Assembly (NCBI GenBank): GCA_958496175.1
Contig: OY292279.1
Coordinates: forward strand, 1,488,001 to 1,552,000
Length of the DNA: 64,000 nucleotides
Direction: 5' to 3'
Origin: Sisyra terminalis
Taxonomy: Eukaryota > Arthropoda > Insecta > Neuroptera > Sisyridae
Positions 53,501-62,160 of this stretch are shown one piece after another. The first letter of the stretch is position 1, and each line of letters begins with the position of its first letter. Made by a program: the position numbers and the translations under genes. The notes under the pieces were generated by a model. That model was given only the letters and a program-made list of their open reading frames with translations. It searched no databases and had not been told where the DNA came from.

Positions 53501-56500
53501 TCGCATTTATTTAAAATTTCCAGTTAATGTTTTCAAAGTTTGAACTATTTGTGCAAAAGTTTTCTCAATTTCATTAAATTGTGTAGATGTAGGTGTAGGT
53601 ATCGCACAAACTGTTAAAGTTGCCAATGTTGAAAGTTTTGAATACGTCGACCGTTGAGTATGACATACTTTGCTATTAATATTACTTGGTCGCTATTAAT
53701 TGATTTTGTGTGATTATCAAACTATCGAACGAAAGTCTTTAGAAATTGAATCGCAATATTTTGATATAAACGAAACTATAATATGACATTGATAAATAAT
53801 TTTACTGGCAAAACTTTGTCGGAAATTTTACGTATTCTAATGAGTGATTTTCTAAAGCTCAAACCACAAAAAATTAATCAGAAATCATAGATTTGTATTT
53901 CCAAAAGCTTAAAACGATTAATATTATTGCTTTTGAAATATATGATTATGCGTAATTGCAGTAAAAATGTTTTTAAGTATACTTTTGAAAATTATAATCC
54001 ATGAATAATAGAGGGTGGGTCAAAAAAATCGATTATTTTTTTTTTACAAGTGACGCGACAAAATGGGTAGCTAGACACCTTAAAAAAATTCTCACCAAGT
54101 ATGAGCTCTTAATTTTAATAGGAAGATCCTCCGCATCGCAGTTTTGTATTTTTTTCTCAGTCCAATAGAAAAAAATTCATACCTCATCATTTATCGATTG
54201 TACAGAAAATGTTTTGAAAGAATTTTTTAGGAAATTTAATGCTCTACAAAAAAGGTATTCTATATTTTTTCCGTAAGCCTCACCATTTGAAAGATATTAA
54301 GAATTTAATTTTTGATTATTTTAAGACAAATTTCATTTTGGTTTATGAATTTTTTAACTCGACAATAAATGACTCTTATACAATGCGCAATACAATTTTT
54401 TTTTGGAAATTAATTGCTCTATAAAAATGGTTTCATATGTTTTGGCGATTAAATTAACCGTTCAAAAGATATTCATCATCAAACTTGCATGTGTCCGGGT
54501 TTTAAAAGTTTTTGATGAGATATTCGAAAAATTTCAATTTAATTTATAATTTTTGAGAAAATTTACACGAATTTTAGTTTTTTTCAACTGAAAAACTTCA
54601 AAATATTTTTCAAGTTTTGTTTTATGCTTAAGTATATTTGTCTCCATTTAAAAAAAAAAATTGTACATTATTTATCGTTTAGTTAAATATTTATTAATAA
54701 AAAAAGTAAAGTTTTCTTTATACATATATTATGATATATTTCAGTATTAGAGAAAAACAATGTCCAATTAGTTATAAAAAAGTTTTTTATTTCAATTTTC
54801 AAACAACTTTATTGTTGTAAGTTGGGTAATTTTTGGTATTTTGGGTAATTTAAAGTAGGTGGCGCTAGTTCACAATTCAAACGGAAGAAATAAAATACAA
54901 AACAAAAATTCTCTAGAGGAGAAATTTTCCCTAGAATTGTGATTTCTAATGATTAAAAATTTAATGTTCAGAGTAATTGAGGAAAAATTTTCAAAATTTT
55001 GAAAATAAAACTCAAATAATACTTATATTAATGACTACAAATGAAATTTATATGAAAATTATAAATTAAATTGAAATTATTCGAATATCTAATCAAAAAC
55101 TTTTAAAATCCGTACACATGAAAGTTTGATGATGAATATCTTTTGAAAGGTTAATTTAATCGCCAAAACATAAGAAACCATTTTTATAGAGCAGTTAATT
55201 TCCAAGAAAAATTTGTATTGCGCATTATATAAAAGTCATTTATTGTCGAGTTATAAAATTCATAAATAAAAATGAAATTTGTCTTAAAATAATCAAAATT
55301 AAATCCTTAATATCTTTCAAATGATAAGGCTTACGGAAAAAATATAGAATACCTTTTTTGTAGAGCATTACATTTCCTAAGAAATTCTTTCAGAACATTT
55401 TTCTGTACAATCGATAAATGATGAGGTATGAATTTTTTTCTATTGGACTGAGAAAAAAATACAAAACTGCGACGCGGAGGATCTTCCTATTAAAATTAAA
55501 AGCTCATGCTTGGTGAGAATTTTTTTAAGGTGTCTAGCAACCCATTTTTCCGCGTCACTTGTAAAAAAAAATAATCAATTTTTTTGACCCACCCTAATGA
55601 ATAAGCATATTGAAGTATCGTTATCGTTTTTCCACAAGTTATTCTTTTTTACCTCACAGATATTAATTAAGGGGATATTCTACTAAAATCCGATAGTTTA
55701 GATATTCAAAAATATCCTCCTAAAAAGGTTTTTCAAAATTCAAATTATTTCCCAAGTTATAGCGGTTTTGTATGAAGCTGGGATGGCTGATTAAGTGAAT
55801 GTAAGTAATACATACTATTCTATCAATTACGCTGCCTGAAACTGAACGTAAAACTTTAAACGCGTTTTTCTCGAAACTGTCTTTTTCAAAACGATACCCA
55901 CGATTTCTCAGGTTCTACTCATCCGATTTACCTGAAATTTTTAGAGAGTCTCTTTTATAGACTTGTCTATGTCTGGAACTATCCCCATCTCCAAATTTTG
56001 ATTTTTACTTTTTTTAAAAAATTCGAAACAGTCAAAAAAAGTGGTACAAAAATTGTTTTTTTTTTTAGGCAGTCGCCATTTCGTGAAAATTTTTTTTTCA
56101 TACTTTTCCATAGTTCCAGACATTGCGACATTATTCTAGATTAATAATTTATTTTTTTTGTTGGGGTCAGATTACTAGGAGGGTTGAAATCGTGGGTATG
56201 GTCACGTGCCAATTTTTTGAGACCCTCCACTTCATCAGTTGCTAATTTTTGAAATTTTTAACTTTTTTTTATTTTTTTCTGTATTCTTGAAATGTTAAAA
56301 AATAACTGATAAAGAAATGTATAGTAAAAATATTAATTGGCTATTTTTTATGACACTTCAAAAATTACCTGAAATTCATGCCTCTAGACTAGAATACTCC
56401 CTTAAGTACAATAGGCATCCTCATATTATTGTAAATCTCAGTCAATTAGTCAAATATCTTCCTCGAATCAACTTGTGGTAGCAAATCAAGAATGAGTTAA

Positions 56501-56923
56501 AAACAGTGGTTGAATCTTATATGAGAAGTTGCTAAAATAAACGACGATATCAAGAAGATTTCATTTGATATTCTCGGTAATGATGCCAATTGATTTGCAG
56601 CGGGAGATATTATAAAAGCTCTAGCTTAGTGCTATTTATTTTTATATAAACCCATCCGATATATTGTTTGAATCCACTTACCAATGCTGGTGTCGTAGGC
56701 ATGTAAATATTCGGATGTCATAAATTGGCTAACGAGACTGGATTTTCCAACGCCATCCGAGCCGACCATGACGACACGATAGCGATGAATTCCGGGAGTT
56801 GGAAGCACCAAAAGTGCAGTTTCCGGATGGGATGCGTTTGATGATTCCCGAGACGAAACAGATGTGCGAGCTGATCCCGGATACGATGCCGCCCCACCCA
56901 CTTGCGTTATCAAATGTTCCGTG
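18467..56923 (-). CDS. Rgk: RGK-family small GTPase (Rad/Gem/Rem type), N-terminus missing
   Basis: Family role: Ras-related GTPases that lack a lipid anchor and bind Cav-beta, 14-3-3 and calmodulin; they inhibit voltage-gated calcium channels and act on the cytoskeleton. Seen: four in-frame exons, 56682-56923, 40550-40641, 22236-22440 and 18467-18930, giving 333 visible residues. Numbering from the first visible codon: Ser-rich start with TEHLITQVGG, G1 loop GSDGVGKS at 54-61, then YDTSIDEESGEK. The G3 region reads FIDLPHAEVS instead of DxxGQ, as in RGK proteins; G4 is NKCD and G5 is ETS. The C-terminal tail (KVKNFFGKVWDRD, then KSKSCENLHVL and stop) matches the diagnostic RGK C-terminus and has no CAAX box. 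The first visible exon begins at a CTAG acceptor (56927-56924) with no in-frame ATG before an upstream stop, so more exons lie upstream. Introns are about 16, 18 and 3.3 kb. Confidence 0.9.
19457..20821. mobile_element. Foldback DNA transposon, family A, copy 1
   Basis: A nearly complete palindrome of 1,365 bp in the RGK intron between 18931 and 22235. It begins GGGTGGGTCAAAAAAATCGA and ends with the complement. The arms run almost to the centre, with matching landmarks such as AGGAAGATCCTCCG near the outer ends and CCAAAACATAAGACACC further in. It has no coding capacity. A second copy lies at 54012-55595. Target duplication is unclear, so the superfamily is not assigned. Confidence 0.8.
21488..21667. 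mobile_element. hAT-like MITE
   Basis: A 180-bp element with terminal inverted repeats CAGTGTTTCTTAATC, closely resembling the CAGTG(G/T)TTCT termini of hAT elements. The flanking 8-mers TACTACGC and TTCTACAC match at six of eight positions, consistent with an aged 8-bp hAT target duplication. No coding sequence. Confidence 0.65.
22479..23028 (+). mobile_element. Internally deleted Helitron with RepHel N-terminal remnant
   Basis: Starts TCTATATATATAAAAGAAAG, a typical Helitron 5' end, followed by the usual leader with ATTCGGTAGGCATGGGAATC. An open frame at 22812-23012 contains CQYCKTLKYSGESTGICC then GGKVKLPQL, the Cys-rich segment found upstream of the Rep domain in Helitron RepHel proteins. 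The helicase is missing. The right end abuts a duplicated copy of RGK exon sequence (23029-23084) and lacks a clean CTAG end. Confidence 0.75.
23029..23084 (-). repeat. Duplicate of RGK exon 5' boundary (decoy splice acceptor)
   Basis: This 55-bp tract repeats 22424-22478 almost exactly: part of the RGK exon starting at 22440, its CTAG acceptor, the pyrimidine tract and the flanking AAGATAAGCTTTAAG. In the RGK transcript it precedes the true acceptor. It holds 17 nt of exon sequence (23045-23029) followed at once by GTTTAG, a possible weak donor. Confidence 0.75.
23604..23906 (-). mobile_element. Fragment of non-autonomous Helitron family H
   Basis: Shares with the other family H copies the block around AAAATTTTTGTCTGTCTGTC and CCCGATTTAACTAA (minus strand) and the segment ending TATATCATTGGAAAGGTAAT. 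Neither terminus is present, so this is a truncated copy. Confidence 0.65.
23907..25967. other. RGK intron, nothing recognised
   Basis: About 2 kb of AT-rich intron sequence. A short open frame at 25582-25764 shows no family resemblance. No terminal repeats or motifs recognised. Confidence 0.35.
25968..26795 (+). mobile_element. Non-autonomous Helitron family H, 3'-truncated copy
   Basis: Opens TTTATACTAATATATAAAAT, a mutated form of the family H start, runs through the CTGTCTGTCTGTGTGTCCCG block and ends in sequence like 63230-63310 without the GTCGCGGGGATCAGCTAG terminus. An expanded CAGTCTTACTGTC-type repeat lies at 25995-26030. Confidence 0.65.
26967..27919. mobile_element. Foldback MULE-like element with 9-bp target duplication
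   Basis: A 953-bp palindrome whose ends are ACCTCTGTCAAGTTAGCACC and its complement. It is flanked on both sides by the direct repeat AATAAATTG (26958-26966 and 27920-27928), a perfect 9-bp target duplication typical of Mutator-like elements. The arms run to a short centre at about 27430-27470. Each arm repeats the motif ATTGTACCGAAAAA about three times (27047, 27181 and 27347 regions on the left). No transposase coding. Confidence 0.85.
27929..30016. other. RGK intron, nothing recognised
   Basis: About 2.1 kb of AT-rich sequence between the foldback element and the nested gene palindrome. No coding frame, terminal repeat or RNA gene recognised. Confidence 0.35.
30118..30123 (-). terminator. 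Polyadenylation signal, left palindrome gene
   Basis: AATAAA on the minus strand about 140 bp past the stop of the left-arm gene; conserved in the right arm at 33869-33874. Confidence 0.5.
30265..31140 (-). CDS. Secreted cysteine-rich protein, Fcp3C-like, left copy
   Basis: Exons 31091-31140, 30955-31032, 30481-30883 and 30265-30399 join in frame to 221 residues. The start MFFTICVVLGLFNGGLG looks like a signal peptide. A Thr/Ser/Glu-rich stretch (residues about 20-105) follows, then a cysteine domain: TCDCSVFPHKF, NTCMNKKDSCKRICTY, SVACNSG, ELFSRVDNDKWMYTG, KICCKTEPLSPC. The order CxC-x-F, C, CxxxC, C, W..TG, CC, C recalls follicle cell protein 3C of flies (secreted by ovarian follicle cells). 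That assignment rests on remembered pattern, not alignment. The gene is nested in an RGK intron on the same strand as RGK and is divergent from its near-identical partner. A TATA box lies about 100 bp upstream of the start. The reading frame is intact. Confidence 0.8.
31241..31248 (-). promoter_or_regulatory. TATA box, left palindrome gene
   Basis: TATAAAAG on the minus strand, about 100 bp upstream of the ATG at 31140; an identical box sits at the mirror position in the right arm. Confidence 0.6.
32743..32750 (+). promoter_or_regulatory. TATA box, right palindrome gene
   Basis: TATAAAAG about 100 bp upstream of the ATG at 32851, mirrored in the left arm. Conservation of spacing and flanks between arms supports it. 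Confidence 0.6.
32851..33726 (+). CDS. Secreted cysteine-rich protein, Fcp3C-like, right copy
   Basis: Exons 32851-32900, 32959-33036, 33108-33510 and 33592-33726, with the same lengths as the left copy (50, 78, 403 and 135 nt), give 221 residues. The signal peptide and Thr-rich N-terminal part are identical to the left copy apart from one residue (GIIAG for GINAG). The cysteine domain differs at many sites: TCDCSIFPHKFMRESKNFTM, NPCMNKKDSCKRICTYMFML, SVACKYG, KICCKTGPTGPCRN. All cysteines are kept, so the fold is probably preserved. It is transcribed opposite to RGK from within its intron. Resemblance to Fcp3C is inferred from the cysteine pattern. Function is unknown; an egg-coat or other extracellular role would fit the family. 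Confidence 0.8.
33869..33874 (+). terminator. Polyadenylation signal, right palindrome gene
   Basis: AATAAA about 143 bp past the stop, mirrored in the left arm. Confidence 0.5.
34010..35577 (-). mobile_element. Non-autonomous Helitron family H, full-length copy
   Basis: On the minus strand it starts TCTATTATTATATAGAGGAA (preceded by A) and ends GTCGCGAGGATCAGCTAG (followed by T): the TC...CTAG ends and A/T target expected of Helitrons. No transposition protein is encoded. A 63-codon open frame at 34452-34643 recurs in the copy at 42539 but shows no family resemblance. Confidence 0.8.
35578..37812. other. RGK intron, nothing recognised
   Basis: About 2.2 kb of AT-rich sequence with A and T runs (T tract near 37275-37291). 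No gene, terminal repeat or RNA recognised. Confidence 0.35.
37813..38116 (+). mobile_element. Short Helitron family H copy
   Basis: Starts TCTACTCTAATATTATAAGG after an A, keeps the CTCCGAAACTACTTGACCGA block and ends GTCGCGGGGATCAGCTAT, a CTAG end with one change. Only about 300 bp remain, so the interior is deleted. It is followed one base later by another copy in the same orientation. Confidence 0.7.
38551..38584. repeat. (TA)n microsatellite
   Basis: Seventeen TA units inside the Helitron copy, just before the tRNA-like module. Confidence 0.95.
38600..38675 (+). repeat. tRNA-like (SINE-type) module, copy 1
   Basis: Contains an A-box-like TAGCGTAATGGCTTACG and a degraded B box (GGATTCGGATC), about 40 nt apart, followed by A- and AGT/AAT-rich repeats like a SINE tail. 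It is part of the Helitron and is not a functional tRNA. Confidence 0.5.
39667..39924. mobile_element. Probable hAT-like MITE
   Basis: The right end, read inward, is CAGAGGTTGTCAAAGGTAGC, a hAT-type terminus; the left end TAGGGGTGGCCTATAC is a weaker match. Related GCGGGCC/GGTCCGCGGG blocks lie near each end. No matching 8-bp duplication was found, so the call is tentative. Confidence 0.4.
41963..43702. repeat. Repeat P, copy 1, split by a Helitron
   Basis: The segments 41963-42286 and 43651-43702 together match the uninterrupted copy at 48941-49311. Shared landmarks are ATCAGGTTCACGGGTAATTG and, on the minus strand, AAGACGAAACGTCGCAAAAT. The GAAACGTCG hairpin resembles those at the ends of some retroelements, but no coding part is present, so the class is not assigned. 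Confidence 0.75.
42287..43650 (-). mobile_element. Non-autonomous Helitron family H inserted in repeat P
   Basis: Minus strand: starts TCTATTATTATAAAGAAGAA after an A and ends GTCGCGGGGATCAACTAG before a T. The second repeat P copy (49262 region) shows the uninterrupted A-T target, so the borders are defined to the base. It is closely related to the copy at 34010-35577. Confidence 0.88.
43703..48940. other. RGK intron, nothing convincing recognised
   Basis: About 5.2 kb of AT-rich intron. An open frame at 48181-48552 (GTG start, hydrophobic and Phe-rich) is the longest but resembles no family I know and has no supporting splice or promoter context. No terminal repeats identified. Confidence 0.35.
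48941..49311. repeat. Repeat P, copy 2, uninterrupted
   Basis: Closely matches 41963-42286 joined to 43651-43702. It supplies the empty target site for the Helitron at 42287-43650. Confidence 0.75.
49462..51432 (+). mobile_element. Non-autonomous Helitron family H, longest copy
   Basis: Starts TCTAAACTAATATATAAAAT after an A and ends AAGTCGCGGGGATCAGCTAG before a T. At about 1.97 kb it is the longest copy and includes the tRNA-like module and a region homologous to the interior of the 34010 and 42287 copies. No RepHel coding is seen. Confidence 0.82.
49912..49992 (+). repeat. tRNA-like (SINE-type) module, copy 2
   Basis: A-box-like TAGCGTAATGGCTTACG (49919-49935) and a good B box, GGGTTCGAGTC (49972-49982), followed by AGTAATAGTAGTAGT-type repeats at 50060-50095. 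Spacing fits a tRNA-derived RNA polymerase III promoter. No clean acceptor stem, so not a functional tRNA. Confidence 0.55.
51433..54011. other. RGK intron, nothing recognised
   Basis: About 2.6 kb of AT-rich sequence with short A runs (52070-52082). No gene, element ends or RNA recognised. Confidence 0.35.
54012..55595. mobile_element. Foldback DNA transposon, family A, copy 2
   Basis: Same ends as the copy at 19457-20821: AGGGTGGGTCAAAAAAATCG with the complement at the right. The arms match copy 1 closely. The centre (about 54830-55050) holds extra sequence absent from copy 1, including GGTGGCGCTAGTTCAC. No coding sequence. Confidence 0.8.
55671..56401. mobile_element. TTAA-flanked MITE (piggyBac or Kolobok type)
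   Basis: A 731-bp element directly flanked by TTAA on both sides (55667-55670 and 56402-56405). Imperfect terminal inverted repeats are GGGGATATTCTACT on the left and GGGAGTATTCTAGT read inward from the right. TTAA duplication is shared by piggyBac and Kolobok elements; no transposase remains to decide. Confidence 0.65.
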
Positions 56924-57730
56924 CTAGAATCCAAACAATTAGCATTAATACTTCCGAATCGCCGAATAAATAATCAAATTAAACTTAATTAAATTTTCAG
57001 TACGGGAGCCATAATCAAAACCGACTCCTCGTTCTTTTCATAATCAATACGCATTGTACACGTAGCCGTCAACACGTGGCCGTTTGTCTTTGGACTTAAA
57101 AGCGGAACATTTAGCGCAACATACAAAGCAGAGTTGAGTTTAACAAATGCGAGGTAATTAGCAATAAAAAGTTTTCAATTACGCATTCAGACAGGCAAAG
57201 GTTCTTTCAGAAATTCCATTTTCAAATTAATTTTCATTTCATCATTTTATTAAACTGCGATATGAATACGCAGCGACGCGCAGCGTCTTCAGAGAGATTT
57301 GCTCGCTTTTACAAAAACATATTTCCGTTTGGAAAATTTTCTAATAAAGAAATATTATCTTAAGAAAGTGGCTTGTTGTAAAACGAATTGAGTGCTAATA
57401 AAATATTCATTGGTCCAGGGAAATTTATTTCACAATCAATTCGCATGCAATTCTTTGTTGTTTTCAATTACCATCTTTAATATTCAAATGATTGCAAATG
57501 ACAATAATGAATTGTAATCCTCAGCATAATGGATTTAAAGAAAAAAATATAATTTTCTTAACATTTCAAAATAATTTTCCATACTTTCATCAATAGATAA
57601 GTTACCATTTTTATTGTTTGTGTAATGAAATATTATTGTTCCACGTTTAAATCGAGGATGTAACAATCAATTTTTTGAAAATTCGACACAAGAAACTAGT
57701 AAAGCAAAATTCATTACTTTTAAGACCAAA
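56924..57730. other. DNA upstream of first visible RGK exon
   Basis: Intron or 5' region. The part 57000-57130 is less AT-rich than its surroundings, contains CACGTG at about 57074 and, on the minus strand, an open frame of about 60 codons without an ATG. No splice signals make it a clear exon. Confidence 0.3.
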
Positions 57731-59331
57731 GGGTCAGTCCAAATAAAGTGGTCCAATGAAATAGTTGCTGGACCAGTTTAAAAAAAAAATTTTTTTGAGT
57801 GCTATCACCCCAACATGTTGGTAGTTCAAATTCATCATTATTTTAATTTTATTGTTTTTGGTTTTCCGGTGGTGGTCATATTAGTTTTACTAGACGCAGA
57901 CATTTTTCCACTTTCAAGGGTTTGCGGAAACTTGATTATCTCAGGCCCTATTTGTCCTATCAAAATAAAACTAAAAGCAGTGTATTTATGAAAATATAAG
58001 CTATAAAATTGTAACAAAACGTTTTCACCTAAATGTAATTCTAAGGGGTGAAATTCCTATCTAAATTTATAGCTTTCATTTGTAAAAGCTCCAAATTTCA
58101 CGGAAAGATTGTGAAGGAAGGGAAAAAGTTTACACGTTAAAACTTTTTTTACAAACAATTAGGTACTAGTTGTGTTCAAAAATAAAATTTGAAGTCTTAG
58201 ACTTTAAGCCTTTTTAAAATAAAAAATTACAAAATTTGGAAATTTTCAAAATTTGCAATTTTCTGAACTTAATATCTCTGGTGGGGGACCAGATAAAAAT
58301 CTGAAATATCACCTCATTATAGTACTGTATGATAGTATTATGCACCTAAAATTTAAAGTTTGAGATTTGACTAGAAGCAGAGGTATTCCAAGCACAAAAT
58401 GTCAAAATAATGCATACTTCAGTAGGTGAATATAATGTGTTTGACCATTTAATATGTGACATATACTTGACAAAAAGGGCATTTTACACAAAACATATGT
58501 GAAATAATGTATAATAAATATATAATTAATAATATATAAAATAAATAATGTATAAATAAATTATTTATTTTTGTGTAAAATGCCCTTTTTGTCAAGTATA
58601 TGTCACATATTAAATGGTCAAATACATTATATTCACCTACTGAAGTATGCATTATTTTGACATTTTGTGCTTGGAATACCTCTGCTTCTAGTCAAATCTC
58701 AAACTTTAAATTTTAGGTGCATAATACTATCATACAGTACTATAATGAGGTGATATTTCAGATTTTTATCTGGTCCCCCACCAGAGATATTAAGTTCAGA
58801 AAATTGCAAATTTTGAAAATTTCCAAATTTTGTAATTTTTTATTTTAAAAAGGCTTAAGTCTCAGACCTCAAATTTTGTTTTTCAATACAACTAGTACCT
58901 AATTGTTTCTAAAAAAAGTTTTAACGTGTAGACTCTTTCCCTTCCTTCACAATCTTTCCATGAAATTTGGAGTTTTTACAAATGAGAGCTAAAAATTTAG
59001 ACTAAAATTTCACCCCTTAGAATTAAATTTAGGTGAAAACGTCTTATTACAACCTTATAGCTTATATTTTCATAAATCCACTGCTTTTAGTTTTATTTTG
59101 ATAGGACAAATTAGGCCTGAGATAATCAAATTTTTGTAAACCCTTAAAAGGGCGAAAATATCTGCGCCTAGTAAAACTAATATGGCCACCACTGGAAAAC
59201 TAAAAACAATTAAATTAAAATAATGATGAATTTGAACAACCAACATGTTGGGGTGACCGCAAAAGAAAAAATCAGAATTAAAAAAAAATAATCAAGCGAC
59301 CAGTGTTGGACCGACTTAATTGGACTGACCC
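57731..59331. mobile_element. Foldback element, family C
   Basis: A 1,601-bp palindrome with ends GGGTCAGTCC and GGACTGACCC. Arms match through landmarks such as CCAACATGTTGG and AAAGGGCATTTTACACAAAA down to an AT-rich centre near 58500-58560. The flanks share only CAAA, so target duplication and superfamily are unresolved. No coding sequence. Confidence 0.78.
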
Positions 59332-62160
59332 CAAATACTTTAATTAGATTAAAAAATGACATAAATAATCGTAAATGCTCTTGAAATTCATTTTTTGTAA
59401 TTTTTAAATATGTGATTGTTATTTTCTTTGCAAATTGTTTAAAGAATTAAAATTTGAGGAAAATGAACTTAAAAAAGATCTAATGATTTATACATATTCT
59501 TCCCAAACAACGACTGGAATATGGAAATAAAAACCAGGCATGGATTTTAAATTATTTAATTTTATTAAACTTTTTTTCTTCAATAGGTATATAAAGATGG
59601 AAAACCACCTGTTTCAGAGTTAAAAAAAATTTCTATCAAAATGAATTAAATACAAAAATTTACTGCAAATATGTTACCTCAAAAACACATTATTCACGAG
59701 TAGCACTTTATCATCAATCGATTGTCTCTTTAACATTTTTTTTTTCAAAAAAAAAATACAATTGATGCCTCTAATTTTTCCTTTGAAAATTATTTCTTTT
59801 ATTTGAAACACTTTTTTGAATAAATGTTTTTAAGGTTTCCAGTGTCATTTATTTCTGTTATGTTCATATGTTCCCAACTATGAACGGAATGATTACTAAA
59901 TCTATTATGCGATGAACTTTATTTCCAATGCAAAAGCTCAAAGGGCTACGCGCCAATTCCTCTCCTAATTTTCCAATAAAGCTCAAATGAATAGTGAAAT
60001 TAATCACTTGTACGCGTGCGCTACTCAACATGTGTCAACAATAAAATCGAAGAAAAACTTAATTTTGAACGAAAAGCTTTTGAAAAAATTAATCACTTGG
60101 TAAAAAAGGACATTTTAAAGTTATTATCAAGTGACATTTTTTATATTTTACTTTTATTATTTACTAAGAATCATCCAAGAAAACATTGCATAGTTTAAAT
60201 GAAATTTTAAACTTGTAAGCAAATTATTTGAGGCAAATATTTGCCGTAAAACAAGATTAGAGAAACCAAGAGAACCAAGAATATTATTGATTTGTTCAAC
60301 TATGTTGTTGAGAACTAAACTACAACAAATTATCTCCTAACTTGTAACTTGTAAAGCGTTCCAAATATAGAAAATTATCTTCGTATGGATAAATTCAGTT
60401 TAAAGATTTTAACTATTAACGGTTCTTTGATATTTCTGTCATTGATCATCAAGTTTTGCTAATTGTACGATGAATATACTCTTTTCCAAGTTCCAATTTT
60501 TAGGAAAATATCACAAGCAAATTTATGATATTCTCAAGAGACACAAATTTCATTTGTATAAACTAAAGTAAGATGAATATGAATGTCTTTAAATGATTTC
60601 TTCACTTTCAAATGAATTCCATATGTTTTTCGAGTGCTTATTTGTAGTTACAGAAAATTTGATCGTATGAAGTTTGTTGAAACGATTTATAATAGCTCTA
60701 GGTGTAGGTTGAAGTATGCAAATCTCAGCTTCTCTAATATATATATATATATATATAAGCATATTAAATTTCTACCCCTTGTGAATAATAGGACGTTACA
60801 CGCGACCTATTTGACTAACATCAAATATTTAATTTCTCATTGTCTTGCCACTTATCTCCTCTTTCACAAGCATCCTTTTACGAGTCAAAGATCCAATTTA
60901 TCTTTATTGATTTTCAAGATTATAATATATATATATAATTTTTTTTAAATACAAGCTTGAATAAATATTCAAAGTTTAAACATTGTTCAAAAGCTTTTGT
61001 GCAAGTTTGCATAAAAATAATAAATTCGAATGAAACGTGCAGGAACAAATAATATGTCAATGTAGAAAAAAAAATCAGTGTCGTTATGTGTGTAGGTGTG
61101 CAATCGTACATCACCGATGCATAAACGTTAGTTGTTCCCTATGTGCTTTTGTGTGCAATTTCCTTTCAACTTTGCCTCAAATATTATGCATTCATGTTTG
61201 AATTTATAGCACAGACTACAAAAGCTTTAAAGTCAATAAAAATAAATCCAATATTGTTTTAATATAATACATTTTTTGCAAGTTATCAACAATCAGTTGT
61301 GCATATTTTTAAAGTTCAAACGATGCAATTTAATTGAAAATAGGTCAAACGATTTACGTTATATTTAATATAAAAACTATCCGGAATTCTGCAGAACAGG
61401 AAAATTATTTTGGATAAATGGATTTCAATGCATGGGACCATTCAGTACACCAGTAACACATACGATTTTTAATTCAAAAGAGAAAAGGTGATACGTAAAT
61501 TATTCACCTTGGAAATTGGAATCTAAAGTAAATATAGAAGATGTTTTCCATTATAATTTTTATTTGTTTTTTTTTTTGTAACTAACTCTCTTATTTTTTT
61601 TGAAGAGGAATTTTCATTTTATTGAGTTTTTCTTTAGTGAGTATATGAGAAATATTAGATTTCAAAGCGTCAAGTTTTCTCGTATATAAACCGATTTATC
61701 TTGAACATTGCGACTCTTCAAATCAAAGCCTGTCTATATGTATATAGATAAGCGGGGGATTTACAAAGATCTTATTTTTCCAATTGTAAATATCTCAAGT
61801 TTTACATAAACTATCTAATATGTAGAGGAAAAATTTATTATGAGTGGAAGATTTGCAAAAAAAAAAAAAATAATTCACATAATTTTATGGCTTCGTGGTT
61901 TTAAATTGTGTCGTTAAAAAACTCTTGGCTGAGATTGAGCTTTGATCTAAAAGCACGCAATAAAATATTTGAAATTCGAATATTATTAGATGCACATATA
62001 AGTTTTTCATCGTCCCGATACAATATAGATTTCTTTTAAAAAATATTCCTAGTCCCTCAAGGTGTTCTAAAAATTTCGGTAAACTTTAAAGTGATGCTTA
62101 GCCAGGCAATTGTTCATGGAACAAAATAAATGATAATCGGAATGGTTAATATTTGAAAAA
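59332..62160. other. RGK upstream/intron sequence, nothing recognised
   Basis: About 2.8 kb of AT-rich DNA with short (AT)n tracts at 60738-60757 and 60925-60940. No RGK N-terminal exon could be recognised here. Confidence 0.35.

Noticed and set aside
61381..61400. GGAATTCTGCAG resembling a cloning polylinker
   Set aside because: Only two adjacent restriction sites with no vector sequence around them; chance.
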